Part shown: positions 30,218 to 38,869 of the stretch, piece after piece | Numbering within the stretch: the first letter of the stretch is position 1 | Layout of the letters: each line of letters starts with the position of its first letter | Source: Candidatus Nanopelagicus limnes | Lineage (GTDB): Bacteria > Actinomycetota > Actinomycetes > Nanopelagicales > Nanopelagicaceae | NCBI RefSeq assembly: GCF_002287885.2 | Contig: NZ_CP016768.2 | Location: 558,001-622,000 of the forward strand | Direction: 5' to 3' | Length of the DNA: 64,000 nucleotides | Notes under the pieces: generated by a model | The model's database searches: none | What the model was told of the DNA's origin: nothing | The model's input: the letters and a program-made list of their open reading frames with translations, nothing else | Position numbers and translations under genes: made by a program

Positions 30218-30415
30218 ATGCCAAAGATGAAGACACATAGTGGGGCGAAGAAACGTTTTCGTGTCACTGGTTCCGGAAAGATCATGCACGAGCGTGCTGG
30301 CAAGCGCCACCTGCTTGAACGCAAATCATCAAGAGTAACTCGTCGCCTAACTGGCGATGTGACCGCTAAAGCGCCTAATGCATTTGCAGCAAAGCGCATG
30401 CTCGGTTTGAAGTAA
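30218..30415 (+). CDS. rpmI: 50S ribosomal protein L35
   Basis: L35 is a small basic protein of the large subunit. The 65-residue product begins [20 protein letters not shown] and contains [16 protein letters not shown], both family signatures. A full Shine-Dalgarno (AGGAGG) lies upstream of the ATG. It is the middle gene of infC-rpmI-rplT. Confidence 0.97.
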   Translation: MPKMKTHSGAKKRFRVTGSGKIMHERAGKRHLLERKSSRVTRRLTGDVTAKAPNAFAAKRMLGLK

Positions 30416-30426
30416 GGGAGAGATAA

Positions 30427-30789
30427 ATGGCTAGAGTAAAACGTGGTGTGCATGCGGCGAAAAAGCGCCGTACAACTTTAGAGCGTGCTGCTGGTTATCG
30501 CGGGCAACGTTCACGTCTTTTTTCTAAAGCAAAAGAGCAGGTAACTCACTCTCTTGTTTATGCATTTAATGATCGCAAAGATAAGAAAGGTGACTTTCGT
30601 CGTCTTTGGATTCAACGCATTAATGCAGCGGCCCGAGCAAACGGTATGACTTACAACCGTTTAATCCAAGGATTAAAGACAGCCGGCATTGAAGTAGATC
30701 GCCGTGTCTTATCTGAACTTGCAACAAATGATCCTGCAGCTTTCTCTAAATTAGTAGAGATTGCTCGCAAGAATGTTGTAACTGCGTAA
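30427..30789 (+). CDS. rplT: 50S ribosomal protein L20
   Basis: L20 binds 23S rRNA early in large-subunit assembly. The 120-residue protein starts [17 protein letters not shown] and contains [17 protein letters not shown] and [22 protein letters not shown] provides the ribosome binding site. The 25-bp gap to the next gene carries a small ATCTCT/AGAGAT inverted repeat that includes the next start codon. Confidence 0.98.
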   Translation: MARVKRGVHAAKKRRTTLERAAGYRGQRSRLFSKAKEQVTHSLVYAFNDRKDKKGDFRRLWIQRINAAARANGMTYNRLIQGLKTAGIEVDRRVLSELATNDPAAFSKLVEIARKNVVTA

Positions 30790-30814
30790 TTAATCTCTAA
30801 TTAATTAAATAGAG

Positions 30815-31630
30815 ATGGAAAATATTACGAGCCTTAATTCGCCTCATATCGAGCGAGTTAAGGCTCTTATTGGTTCCAGGGGTAAGAAGAATCGTGAGTT
30901 AGAAAATGCTTTTATTGCCGAAGGTATTCAGGCAGTTCGAGAGGCGCTCAACCCTAAATTAGCCGAAGGCTTAGCTGTAAAAAGAGTTTATGTAACTGAA
31001 TCAGGAATGAGCAAACTCGCTCCAGCTGTTGATAGTGCAGTTCTAGATAAACATGAAGTGATTTTAGTTTCAGATCAGGTTATGAATGCAATGGCTGATT
31101 CTGAATCTCCGCAAGGAATCATTGCGCTATGTTCTACCAAAACCTTGAAACTACAAGATCTATGGCAAGCAAAGCCTAAAAAAATAGCTTTCTTTTGGCA
31201 GATTCAAGATCCAGGCAACGCAGGAACTGTGATTAGAAGCGCGGACGCAGCTGGATTTGATGCAGTGGTATTCTCTAATGAAAGCGTAGATGTTTTCAAC
31301 CCAAAAACTGTGAGAGCAACTGTTGGTTCACTGTGGCATATTCCTGTAGTCAGCGATGTAGATATAAATGATTTTATCGCAGGTGCTACTGCAAATGGTG
31401 TTTCTCTATTTGCTTTGACTGGTGATGGGAAGGAGTCCTTTGATTCAAATTTTGTCGCTAAAACTTCAACAACACCATCAGCTTGGATATTTGGTAATGA
31501 GGCCCGTGGACTGCCAGATCTACCTAGTCAGATAACAACCGTAGCCATACCGATGAAAGGCTTTGCCGAATCTTTAAATGTGGCAAGTGCAGCGGCAATT
31601 GTCCTGCATTCTGTAGGTCTGTCCTTATAG
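30815..31630 (+). CDS. SpoU/TrmH-family RNA 2'-O-methyltransferase
   Basis: This 271-residue SPOUT enzyme should methylate a ribose in rRNA or tRNA using SAM. The N-terminal substrate-binding domain has FIAEGIQAVREAL. The knotted catalytic domain shows the three motifs QDPGNAGTVIRSADAAGFDAVV, IFGNEARGLP and ESLNVASAAAIVLHSV. A methyltransferase of this type between rplT and pheS is usual in actinobacteria and is annotated as 23S rRNA (guanosine/uridine) methyltransferase, but the exact target cannot be read here. Confidence 0.92.
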   Translation: MENITSLNSPHIERVKALIGSRGKKNRELENAFIAEGIQAVREALNPKLAEGLAVKRVYVTESGMSKLAPAVDSAVLDKHEVILVSDQVMNAMADSESPQGIIALCSTKTLKLQDLWQAKPKKIAFFWQIQDPGNAGTVIRSADAAGFDAVVFSNESVDVFNPKTVRATVGSLWHIPVVSDVDINDFIAGATANGVSLFALTGDGKESFDSNFVAKTSTTPSAWIFGNEARGLPDLPSQITTVAIPMKGFAESLNVASAAAIVLHSVGLSL

Positions 31631-31642
31631 ACTAAGCAGATT

Positions 31643-32659
31643 ATGTCGTTGGATCAGAATAAAATCGCCGAGGATCTGGCGCAGGCCCTTCGAGCTATTG
31701 AATCAGCCTCCGATTTGGATGGATTGAAGCAAGTGAAAATTGATTATGTCGGCGATAAATCTCCTTTGGCAAAAGCAAACCAAGCCTTAGCAACTGTTGA
31801 TCAATCACTTCGTGCGCAATTTGGTAAATTAGTTGGAGCAGCTCGTGCCGAGGTGAATCAAGCTTTTGAGCAAAGAAGTGCGAAATTATCTGCTCTACGA
31901 GACTCTCAAATGTTACTTACTGAAAAAGTTGACGTGACTCTTCCTGGGCGAAGAAATCTGAAAGGTGGATTACATCCCTTAACAATATTAACTAATGAAA
32001 TTAATGATCTTTTTATCGGTTTGGGCTACAAAGTTGCAGAAGGTCCAGAACTTGAAGCCGAATGGCTTAACTTTGATGCGCTGAATATCCCAGCCGATCA
32101 TCCAGCTAGAACCATGCAGGATACTTTTTTCGTCGAACCACTTGAATCCAAACTGGTATTACGAACGCATACCTCTCCAGTTCAAATCAGAACAATGCTT
32201 AATGAAAAACCACCTATCTATGTTATTTGCCCAGGTAAGACATATCGGGCGGATGAATTAGATGCCACGCATACACCAGTTTTTCATCAAGTCGAAGGTT
32301 TAGTTGTTGATGAGAATATAACTATGGGTGATTTAAAGGGAACTCTGGATTTCTTTGCTAAATCCATTTTTGGTGATCAAGTAAAAACTAGGTTACGTCC
32401 TAGCTTTTTCCCCTTCACCGAACCATCTGCAGAGGTGGACGTATTTTTCAATGGTCGCTGGATTGAATGGGGCGGCTGTGGAATGGTAAATCATAAAGTT
32501 TTAGATGCGTGTGGAGTGGATACCAAGAAATATTCGGGCTTTGCCTTTGGCATGGGGTTAGAACGAACTTTGATGGTTAAGCATGGCATTACAGATATGC
32601 ATGACATTGTTGAGGGTGATGTTCGCTTTTCGCAAAGTTTTGGTGTGGGCAAAAAATGA
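31643..32659 (+). CDS. pheS: Phenylalanyl-tRNA synthetase alpha subunit
   Basis: PheS carries the class II catalytic core that attaches phenylalanine to tRNA. The N-terminal coiled coil covers about residues 1-85. The core has HPLTILTNEINDLFIGLGYKVAEGPE, motif 2 around GKTYRADELDATHTPVFHQVEGL, and motif 3 GFAFGMGLERTLM. The length of 338 residues is normal. It overlaps pheT by 4 bp, which ties the two subunits together. No T-box leader is visible upstream. Confidence 0.98.
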   Translation: MSLDQNKIAEDLAQALRAIESASDLDGLKQVKIDYVGDKSPLAKANQALATVDQSLRAQFGKLVGAARAEVNQAFEQRSAKLSALRDSQMLLTEKVDVTLPGRRNLKGGLHPLTILTNEINDLFIGLGYKVAEGPELEAEWLNFDALNIPADHPARTMQDTFFVEPLESKLVLRTHTSPVQIRTMLNEKPPIYVICPGKTYRADELDATHTPVFHQVEGLVVDENITMGDLKGTLDFFAKSIFGDQVKTRLRPSFFPFTEPSAEVDVFFNGRWIEWGGCGMVNHKVLDACGVDTKKYSGFAFGMGLERTLMVKHGITDMHDIVEGDVRFSQSFGVGKK

Positions 32660-35118
32660 AGATTCCATTAAGTTGGCTGCAAGATTTTGTAACCCTTCCA
32701 GCGAAAATCAGTCCTGAACAAATCTCTCAAGCTTTTGTAAAGGTGGGTTTTGAAGTTGAAGCAATTGAAGAGCAAGGCACAAACTTAAAAGGACCGCTGG
32801 TAGTTGGAAAAGTTCTTTCAATTGAAGAGTTATCTGGACATAAGAAACCTATTAGATTTGTGGGTTTAGATGTTGGCGAGAAAAAGATACGTTATGTTAT
32901 TTGTGGAGCACGTAATTTTAAGGTTAATGACTTAGTTGTCGTGGCTCTGCCAGGAGCTGTACTTCCAGGCGACTTCAAAATTTCAGCCAGAGAAACCTAT
33001 GGCAAAGTTAGCGATGGCATGATTTGCTCGGCTAAAGAAATTGGTATCAGTGAAGAACATGCAGGAATTATAGTTTTGCCAGAAGGCAAGATCGGCCAAG
33101 ATGCCATGGCTCTACTGGACGTGAACGATGTGATTTTTGATATCGCAGTAAATCCTGATCGAGGTTATGCAATGTCGGTTAGGGGATTAGCTAGAGAATT
33201 AGCTGGCTCACTTCAGCTTAAATATGTAGATCCAGCTGATCCTAAGATTGCTAAGAAGTTTGGAAGAAAGAATCAAAAGGCTGTTTCTGTAAAGATTGAA
33301 GACAAATCAGGAGCTGATCAGATTTACATCAGAACTTTAGATCAAGTGAATGTGAAGAAAAGCACCCCGTTATGGATGCAACGAAGGATTGAAAAATGCG
33401 GGATGAGATCTATTTCGTTGGCTGTTGATATTACAAATTATGTGATGCTAGAACTTGGGCAACCATTACACGCCTTTGATGCGCAATACATTATGGGTGG
33501 ATTGCGGGTAGTCAGGGCTGGAAAATTCACTAAGTTAACAACCTTGGATAAAATTGATCGTAAATTAGATCCTGATAATTTATTGATTGCTGATTCAAAA
33601 ACTCCCTTAGCTTTGGCTGGAACTATGGGAGGTTTAGCTTCAGAAGTTACTAATGAAACAACCAAAATTGCACTAGAAGCCGCGCATTTTGATCCACTAA
33701 GCATTGCTCGAAATTCAAGATCACATAATTTATCTAGTGAAGCCTCTCGTAGGATAGAACGTAATACTGATCCAGCATTGGCGCAGATTGCTTCTGCTAG
33801 GGCCACGCAATTACTGATTGATTTAGCTGATGCAAAGTATGTGGGTACATCTCAAGCAGGACTTCCAATTAAGAATCGCAAGGTGAAAATCTCGCAATCC
33901 AAAATCTCTAGATACCTTGGTTTTACCTATACGTCCAAGCAGGTAAAAAATGCATTGACGTTAGTTGGTTGCAAAGTTACTGGCAGCGCAGACTTGTTAA
34001 CTGTGGAGGTCCCTACCTGGCGCCCAGATTTAATAAACTTTGCAGATTTCGCTGAGGAAATAGCTCGTTTGAATAATTACGACTTAATACCTGCCACCCT
34101 TCCGATCGGAAAAGGTGGAGCTCAATTAAATGGAATGCAGTATAGAAAACGTGCTGTGGCTATTGCTCTGGCTAATCAAGGATTTACCGAAGTTATCAAT
34201 TATCCATTTGTGAGCCAGGAGATGGTTGATCTTCTTGGTTTTACTGGCGATCGAACTAAATCATTCAAAATTGCTAATCCAATGTCAGAAGAATTCCCAT
34301 TATTGCGAACACATCTGCTGCCTGGTTTGCTTACCACTGCTGTTCGCAACATTGGTAGGGGATCAAAGAATCTTGCGATCTTTGAAATAGGAACTATTTT
34401 TAGAAATACCACTGCCCTTGGAAAAGCGGTTAACCCAGGGATTAGCAAACGTCCCAGTGAGAAAGTGATTAAAGAAATTTATGATGGTGTGCCAAAACAA
34501 ATGTTGTTCGTTGGCGCTGTAGTAACTGGGGAGACGATTTTAAGTGACTGGCAAGGATCGGGCAATAAATTCACCTGGAGTGATGCAATTGCCAAGGCAC
34601 AGGAAATTATCGAATCAACTGGAAATGATTTTGAAGTTGTAAGTAGTGATTTAGCTCCATGGCACCCAGGCAGATGTGCTGAGTTGCGGGTAAATGGAAA
34701 ACCTGTTGCGCATGCTGGTGAATTGCATCCCCGAGTAATAACAGCTTTAAATTTGCCAGAACGTAGTTGCGCTTTCGCTGTAATCTTAAGTGAATTGCCT
34801 GCAGCTGGCGTGACTAAAGCACCTCCTATCTGGAGTTTTCCAGCAGTAGTTCAAGATGTAGCACTTGTTGTTGAGGCTAAAATTGCGGCTGCAGATTTAA
34901 CTGCCGCGCTTAAGCAAGGTGCTGGGCCGTTATTAGAATCTATTGTTTTGTTTGATCGTTATGATCAAATGGCAGAAAATAAAGTATCACTCGCTTTCAC
35001 TTTAACTTTCAGAGCCTCAGATCGCACCCTTACATCAGATGAGGTTGCTGGCTATCGTGATCAAGCAATTGCTCAAGCAGGTAAATCAGTGGGCGCGGTT
35101 CTGCGAGGCAATGCATAA
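32656..35118 (+). CDS. pheT: Phenylalanyl-tRNA synthetase beta subunit
   Basis: PheT provides tRNA binding and editing for the heterotetrameric synthetase. In order it has the N-terminal tRNA-binding domain with VICGARNFKVNDLVVVALPGA (about 85-105), B5 and B3/4 domains with SHNLSSEASRRIERNTDP, the catalytic-like core with NPMSEEFPLLRTHLLPGLL, and a C-terminal FDX-ACB domain with FPAVVQDVALVVE. The length of 820 residues is typical. Its last bases overlap the first ARG box of the arginine operon. Confidence 0.98.
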   Translation: MKIPLSWLQDFVTLPAKISPEQISQAFVKVGFEVEAIEEQGTNLKGPLVVGKVLSIEELSGHKKPIRFVGLDVGEKKIRYVICGARNFKVNDLVVVALPGAVLPGDFKISARETYGKVSDGMICSAKEIGISEEHAGIIVLPEGKIGQDAMALLDVNDVIFDIAVNPDRGYAMSVRGLARELAGSLQLKYVDPADPKIAKKFGRKNQKAVSVKIEDKSGADQIYIRTLDQVNVKKSTPLWMQRRIEKCGMRSISLAVDITNYVMLELGQPLHAFDAQYIMGGLRVVRAGKFTKLTTLDKIDRKLDPDNLLIADSKTPLALAGTMGGLASEVTNETTKIALEAAHFDPLSIARNSRSHNLSSEASRRIERNTDPALAQIASARATQLLIDLADAKYVGTSQAGLPIKNRKVKISQSKISRYLGFTYTSKQVKNALTLVGCKVTGSADLLTVEVPTWRPDLINFADFAEEIARLNNYDLIPATLPIGKGGAQLNGMQYRKRAVAIALANQGFTEVINYPFVSQEMVDLLGFTGDRTKSFKIANPMSEEFPLLRTHLLPGLLTTAVRNIGRGSKNLAIFEIGTIFRNTTALGKAVNPGISKRPSEKVIKEIYDGVPKQMLFVGAVVTGETILSDWQGSGNKFTWSDAIAKAQEIIESTGNDFEVVSSDLAPWHPGRCAELRVNGKPVAHAGELHPRVITALNLPERSCAFAVILSELPAAGVTKAPPIWSFPAVVQDVALVVEAKIAAADLTAALKQGAGPLLESIVLFDRYDQMAENKVSLAFTLTFRASDRTLTSDEVAGYRDQAIAQAGKSVGAVLRGNA

Positions 35119-35160
35119 ATATGCACAGAATTGCATAAATATACTACTTCACGCTACCCT
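35112..35160 (+). promoter_or_regulatory. Tandem ARG boxes and leaderless promoter of argC
   Basis: Two boxes are present. TGCATAAATATGCA (35112-35125) is a perfect palindrome, and TGCATAAATATACT (35132-35145) is its degenerate copy. Their centres are 20 bp apart, the usual ArgR arrangement. A TTGCAT -35 (35131-35136) overlaps box 2, and an 18-bp spacer leads to a TACCCT -10 (35155-35160) six bases before the argC ATG. ArgR bound here would block the promoter, and argR is the third gene of the operon. Confidence 0.78.
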
Positions 35161-35166
35161 TAAGCC

Positions 35167-36180
35167 ATGAAAATTGGAGTAGTTGGCGCCAGCGGATATG
35201 CAGGTGGGGAACTGCTGCGATTGTTATCTGAGCATCCGAATTTTGAAATTAGTTTTATTGGTGCGCACACCAACGCGGGAGAATCCATAACTGCCCTGCA
35301 TCCACAATTAATTCAGTTTGAAGGTCAGCAGTTTTCGGCAGTAAATGTCGATGATTTAAACAAATGTGATTTAGTTTTCACAGCATTGCCCCATGGTGAA
35401 TCGGCCAAACTTATTTCTCAATTAAATGAGAAGGTGAAGATTGTTGATCTAGGAGCTGATTATCGTCTGACTGATAAAACTCAATGGGATAAGTATTATG
35501 GGGGATCTTACGCTGGGAGTTGGACCTATGGATTGCCAGAATTAACGGATCATCAATTAATCACTAAATCCAAACATGTTGCTAGCCCGGGTTGTTATGC
35601 AACAGCCATTGCGCTCTCAGTTGCGCCAGTAATAAATCAAATTGATAGTGAAGATATTGTGGTGGTTGCTGCCTCTGGAACAACTGGGGCGGGCAGAACC
35701 GCAAAGGTTAACTTGATTGGTAGTGAGGTAATGAACAATCTCACCTCATATAAATTTGGTGGAGTTCACCAACATACCCCAGAGATAGAGCAAATTCTTA
35801 GCTCGATCTCTAATAAATCAGTCAAAATCTCATTCACACCAATACTTGCGCCTATGCCAAGAGGAATTCTGGCAACGGTTACGGCCAAGCTCATCACTGC
35901 AACCTCAGCACAAAAACTAAGAACCGTTTATTCAGATTTCTATGATAAAAGTAAATTTGTTTCGTTATTGACCGAGGGCCAAATGCCAATGACTAATTCA
36001 GTACTGGGCACAAGTAATGTATCCATGCAGATTGCACTAGATTCCCATGTAAATCGAATAATAATTTCAACCGCAATTGATAATCTCGGCAAAGGTGCGG
36101 CTGGTCAAGCCATTCAAAATGCTAATTTAATGTGTAACTTGGCAGAGGATGCTGGCTTGAAATTAGCAGGTGTTAGATGA
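35167..36180 (+). CDS. argC: N-acetyl-gamma-glutamyl-phosphate reductase
   Basis: ArgC reduces N-acetylglutamyl phosphate to the semialdehyde in arginine synthesis. The Rossmann motif GVVGASGYAGGELLRLL is at about 3-19. The catalytic cysteine is in ASPGCYATA near residue 140, preceded by WTYGLPEL. HQHTPEIEQIL and FTPILAPMPRGILATV are also characteristic. The length is 337 residues. It overlaps argB by 4 bp. In most actinobacteria argJ lies between argC and argB, but it is absent here. Confidence 0.96.
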   Translation: MKIGVVGASGYAGGELLRLLSEHPNFEISFIGAHTNAGESITALHPQLIQFEGQQFSAVNVDDLNKCDLVFTALPHGESAKLISQLNEKVKIVDLGADYRLTDKTQWDKYYGGSYAGSWTYGLPELTDHQLITKSKHVASPGCYATAIALSVAPVINQIDSEDIVVVAASGTTGAGRTAKVNLIGSEVMNNLTSYKFGGVHQHTPEIEQILSSISNKSVKISFTPILAPMPRGILATVTAKLITATSAQKLRTVYSDFYDKSKFVSLLTEGQMPMTNSVLGTSNVSMQIALDSHVNRIIISTAIDNLGKGAAGQAIQNANLMCNLAEDAGLKLAGVR

Positions 36181-36965
36181 TCGTTATTAAATACGGTGGC
36201 AACGCATTGCCAGATCAAAACACATCCGATCCAGTGCTAGAAGCAATAGCAGATGCCTTCTTAGATGGAGAACAAATAGTTTTAGTGCATGGTGGGGGAC
36301 CCCAAATTGATGCAGCTTTGGCTGAAAAAGGCATAGGCAAGAATAAAGTTGCCGGTTATCGAGTGACCGATGAAGAGGTGTTTAATGTTGTGCAATCTGT
36401 GCTTAGTGGTCAAGTTTTAAGATCCATCGTTAACTATCTGATTGGAAGTGAGGTAAATGCTGTTGGTTTATCCGCTTCAGATGGGGGATTGATCAGGGCT
36501 AGAAAATTTGAACCAATCGTTGATGGTAAATCAGTTGATATTGGTTATGTCGGTGAGGTTGATGAAATCAACCCGATGATTTTAGAAACCCTGATGACAG
36601 AAGGTTTCCTGCCAGTGATCTCACCGGTCGCAACAGATAACGACGGCGTTGGTTTTAATATCAATGCTGATTTAGTAGCCGCCGCCGTTGGTGGGGCGTT
36701 GAGAGCTGATTCAGTTCTGTTTTTAACAGATGTTGATGGTATCTACCGTGCCTGGCCGGACAAATCATCATTGATTTCTGAGATTTCAATTGATGAACTT
36801 AAACAGATTGCTCCCAGTTTTGCAGATGGAATGATTCCAAAAGTAAGGGCTGCTATAAGTGCAATTGATTCAGGTGCGTTTTCAGTGCGGATTGCAAATG
36901 GAACCGACCTAGTATCGGTTTTAGACGCTTTGGATAATCAAGGCGGAACATTGGTGAGCGCCTAA
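36177..36965 (+). CDS. argB: N-acetylglutamate kinase
   Basis: ArgB phosphorylates N-acetylglutamate. The 262-residue protein is the short form. It starts directly with MIVIKYGGNAL and lacks the N-terminal helix that marks the arginine-inhibited hexameric enzymes of many actinobacteria. LVHGGGPQIDAAL, the arginine/substrate loop with GYRVTDEEV, and LFLTDVDGIY are present. Loss of the N-terminal helix suggests no direct arginine feedback; this follows from known family behaviour. It overlaps argC by 4 bp and argR by 1 bp. Confidence 0.94.
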   Translation: MIVIKYGGNALPDQNTSDPVLEAIADAFLDGEQIVLVHGGGPQIDAALAEKGIGKNKVAGYRVTDEEVFNVVQSVLSGQVLRSIVNYLIGSEVNAVGLSASDGGLIRARKFEPIVDGKSVDIGYVGEVDEINPMILETLMTEGFLPVISPVATDNDGVGFNINADLVAAAVGGALRADSVLFLTDVDGIYRAWPDKSSLISEISIDELKQIAPSFADGMIPKVRAAISAIDSGAFSVRIANGTDLVSVLDALDNQGGTLVSA

Positions 36966-37441
36966 TGGCTAAGTTAAATATGCAAAGTGCAACAGCTAGA
37001 CGTTCTCTTGTAATCAAGTTAGTTGATGATGCACTAATACATTCTCAAAGTGATTTGGTTAGGGAGCTAGGAAAACTTGGATATGTAGTGACTCAGGCAA
37101 CAGCAAGTAGAGATCTAGAAGAACTAGGCGCGGTTCGAGGCAAAGACAACTCTGGAATTTTTCGTTATCAATTTGTTTCCGCACCTCAAAGTTCAAAAAG
37201 TAGAGGTGTTTCTGAGTTTATCGCATCAGTTGAGGCAAGTGGTAATTTAGCAGTTGTGAAAACTCCGCCAGGGGCTGCTCAACTTTTAGCTGGTAATTTA
37301 GATCGGGCGATGAAAAGCGGCAAACTAAATTCTGCAATCGGTACGATTGCCGGAGATGACACTGTGCTGGTCGTGGCTAAATCTGCGGCAGGCGGACCAT
37401 CCCTTGCTAAGGAAATTACTAAATTTTTTGGAGGCAAGTAA
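36965..37441 (+). CDS. argR: Arginine repressor ArgR
   Basis: ArgR is the hexameric arginine-responsive repressor. The N-terminal winged helix (about 10-70) includes LVRELGKLGYVVTQATASRDLEELGAV. The C-terminal arginine-binding part has VVKTPPGAAQLLAGNLDRA and the signature GTIAGDDTVLVVAKS. It is 158 residues long. Because ARG boxes precede argC and argR lies in the same operon, it very likely controls its own synthesis. Confidence 0.95.
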   Translation: MAKLNMQSATARRSLVIKLVDDALIHSQSDLVRELGKLGYVVTQATASRDLEELGAVRGKDNSGIFRYQFVSAPQSSKSRGVSEFIASVEASGNLAVVKTPPGAAQLLAGNLDRAMKSGKLNSAIGTIAGDDTVLVVAKSAAGGPSLAKEITKFFGGK

Positions 37442-38869
37442 GTGACACTTTGGGGTGGCAGATTTAATCAATCACCTGCACAATCGATGCGTGATCTATC
37501 CCGAAGCGTGCATTTTGACTGGAGATTAGCCCCGTATGAAATCGAGGTGAACCTGGTTCATTTAAGCAATCTGATGAAGCAAAAAATTGTGTCAAAATCA
37601 GATGGCGAGATTCTGCAAAAAGGATTGTTAGATCTAGCAAGTGAGATCGGTAGCGGTAAATTCACCTATAACAACGATGATGAAGATGTACACAGCGCTA
37701 TAGAACGTGGTTTAGTCGAAAAATGTGGATCACTCGGTGGAGCTATTCGAGCCGGAAGATCTCGAAATGATTTAGTAATAACCGATTTTAAGCTCTATTT
37801 GGTTGATCATCTGCTTGAGATTGCTAGCGCAATAATTAACTTAGCAAAAAGCTTTAATATTCAGGCTACAAATCAAATAGATGTCATAGCGCCAGGTTTT
37901 ACTCATACCCAGCACGCACAACCAATCACTTTTGGCCAAGAATTAAGTAAGCACTCCCACGCTCTTTTAAGAGATGTTGATCGAATCTTTGATTGGATTG
38001 ATCGAAATAACTACTCACCATTTGGCGCTGGTGCTTTAGCGGGATCTTCAATCCAACCTGAGCCTGAAACCACGGCTTTAAATCTTGGGTTTAGTGGCGT
38101 GATGGAGAACAGTATTGACGCAGTCAGTGATCGAGATTTTGCAGCAGAAGCTTTGTTTATTATGGCGATGATTGGTATTCATTTATCAAAGATAGGTGAA
38201 GAGTTTGTGTTATGGAGCTCAACTGAATTTGATTGGGTTGAGATTGATGATGCCTATGCGACGGGATCTTCCATCATGCCGCAGAAGAAGAATGCTGATG
38301 TTGCAGAATTAGCCAGAGGAAAATCAGGTCGCTTCATTGGCAACTTGACCGCTTTGTTCGTTGTTTTAAAGGCAATGCCTTTTGCATACAACCGCGATTT
38401 ACAAGAAGATAAAGAGCCAATTTTTGATTCAGTGGATCAATTATTGATTTTGCTGCCTGCGATAACTGGCATGGTTCAAACAGCAAAATTTAAGCAATCA
38501 AATATTTCAAAAGGTGCTGCTGCCGGTTATTCATTAGCTACTGAGATTGCAGATTTTTTAAGTAAAAGCGGTGTGCCATTTTCACTAGCCCATGAGGTGG
38601 CAGGAGAGTGTGTTAAATTCTGTGAAAAAAATGGAATCGAACTTGATCAGATGAGTGATCAACAGTTACTTACCATGCATCCAAATTTAACCCCCGAGGT
38701 AAAGAAGTTTCTAAATGTTTCCGGTGCTGTATCTTCTCGGACCTCAGCTATGGGCACATCAAAGAATTCAGTTTTGGCCGCAATTAACAAGTTAAACCAA
38801 GACATCTCTGGGGTGGATAAGGTTATTGCCTCCCTGCGAAAGCAGTTTTCGGGCATGATCAACCCATGA
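37442..38869 (+). CDS. argH: Argininosuccinate lyase
   Basis: ArgH cleaves argininosuccinate to arginine and fumarate. The start is GTG immediately after the argR stop. LWGGRFNQSPAQSM (about 3-16), EDVHSAIERGL, GRSRNDLV, FTHTQHAQPITFG and the fumarase/lyase signature GSSIMPQKKNADVAEL are present. The length of 475 residues is normal. argG and argF, which usually precede it, are not in this cluster. It overlaps tyrS by 4 bp. Confidence 0.97.
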   Translation: MTLWGGRFNQSPAQSMRDLSRSVHFDWRLAPYEIEVNLVHLSNLMKQKIVSKSDGEILQKGLLDLASEIGSGKFTYNNDDEDVHSAIERGLVEKCGSLGGAIRAGRSRNDLVITDFKLYLVDHLLEIASAIINLAKSFNIQATNQIDVIAPGFTHTQHAQPITFGQELSKHSHALLRDVDRIFDWIDRNNYSPFGAGALAGSSIQPEPETTALNLGFSGVMENSIDAVSDRDFAAEALFIMAMIGIHLSKIGEEFVLWSSTEFDWVEIDDAYATGSSIMPQKKNADVAELARGKSGRFIGNLTALFVVLKAMPFAYNRDLQEDKEPIFDSVDQLLILLPAITGMVQTAKFKQSNISKGAAAGYSLATEIADFLSKSGVPFSLAHEVAGECVKFCEKNGIELDQMSDQQLLTMHPNLTPEVKKFLNVSGAVSSRTSAMGTSKNSVLAAINKLNQDISGVDKVIASLRKQFSGMINP

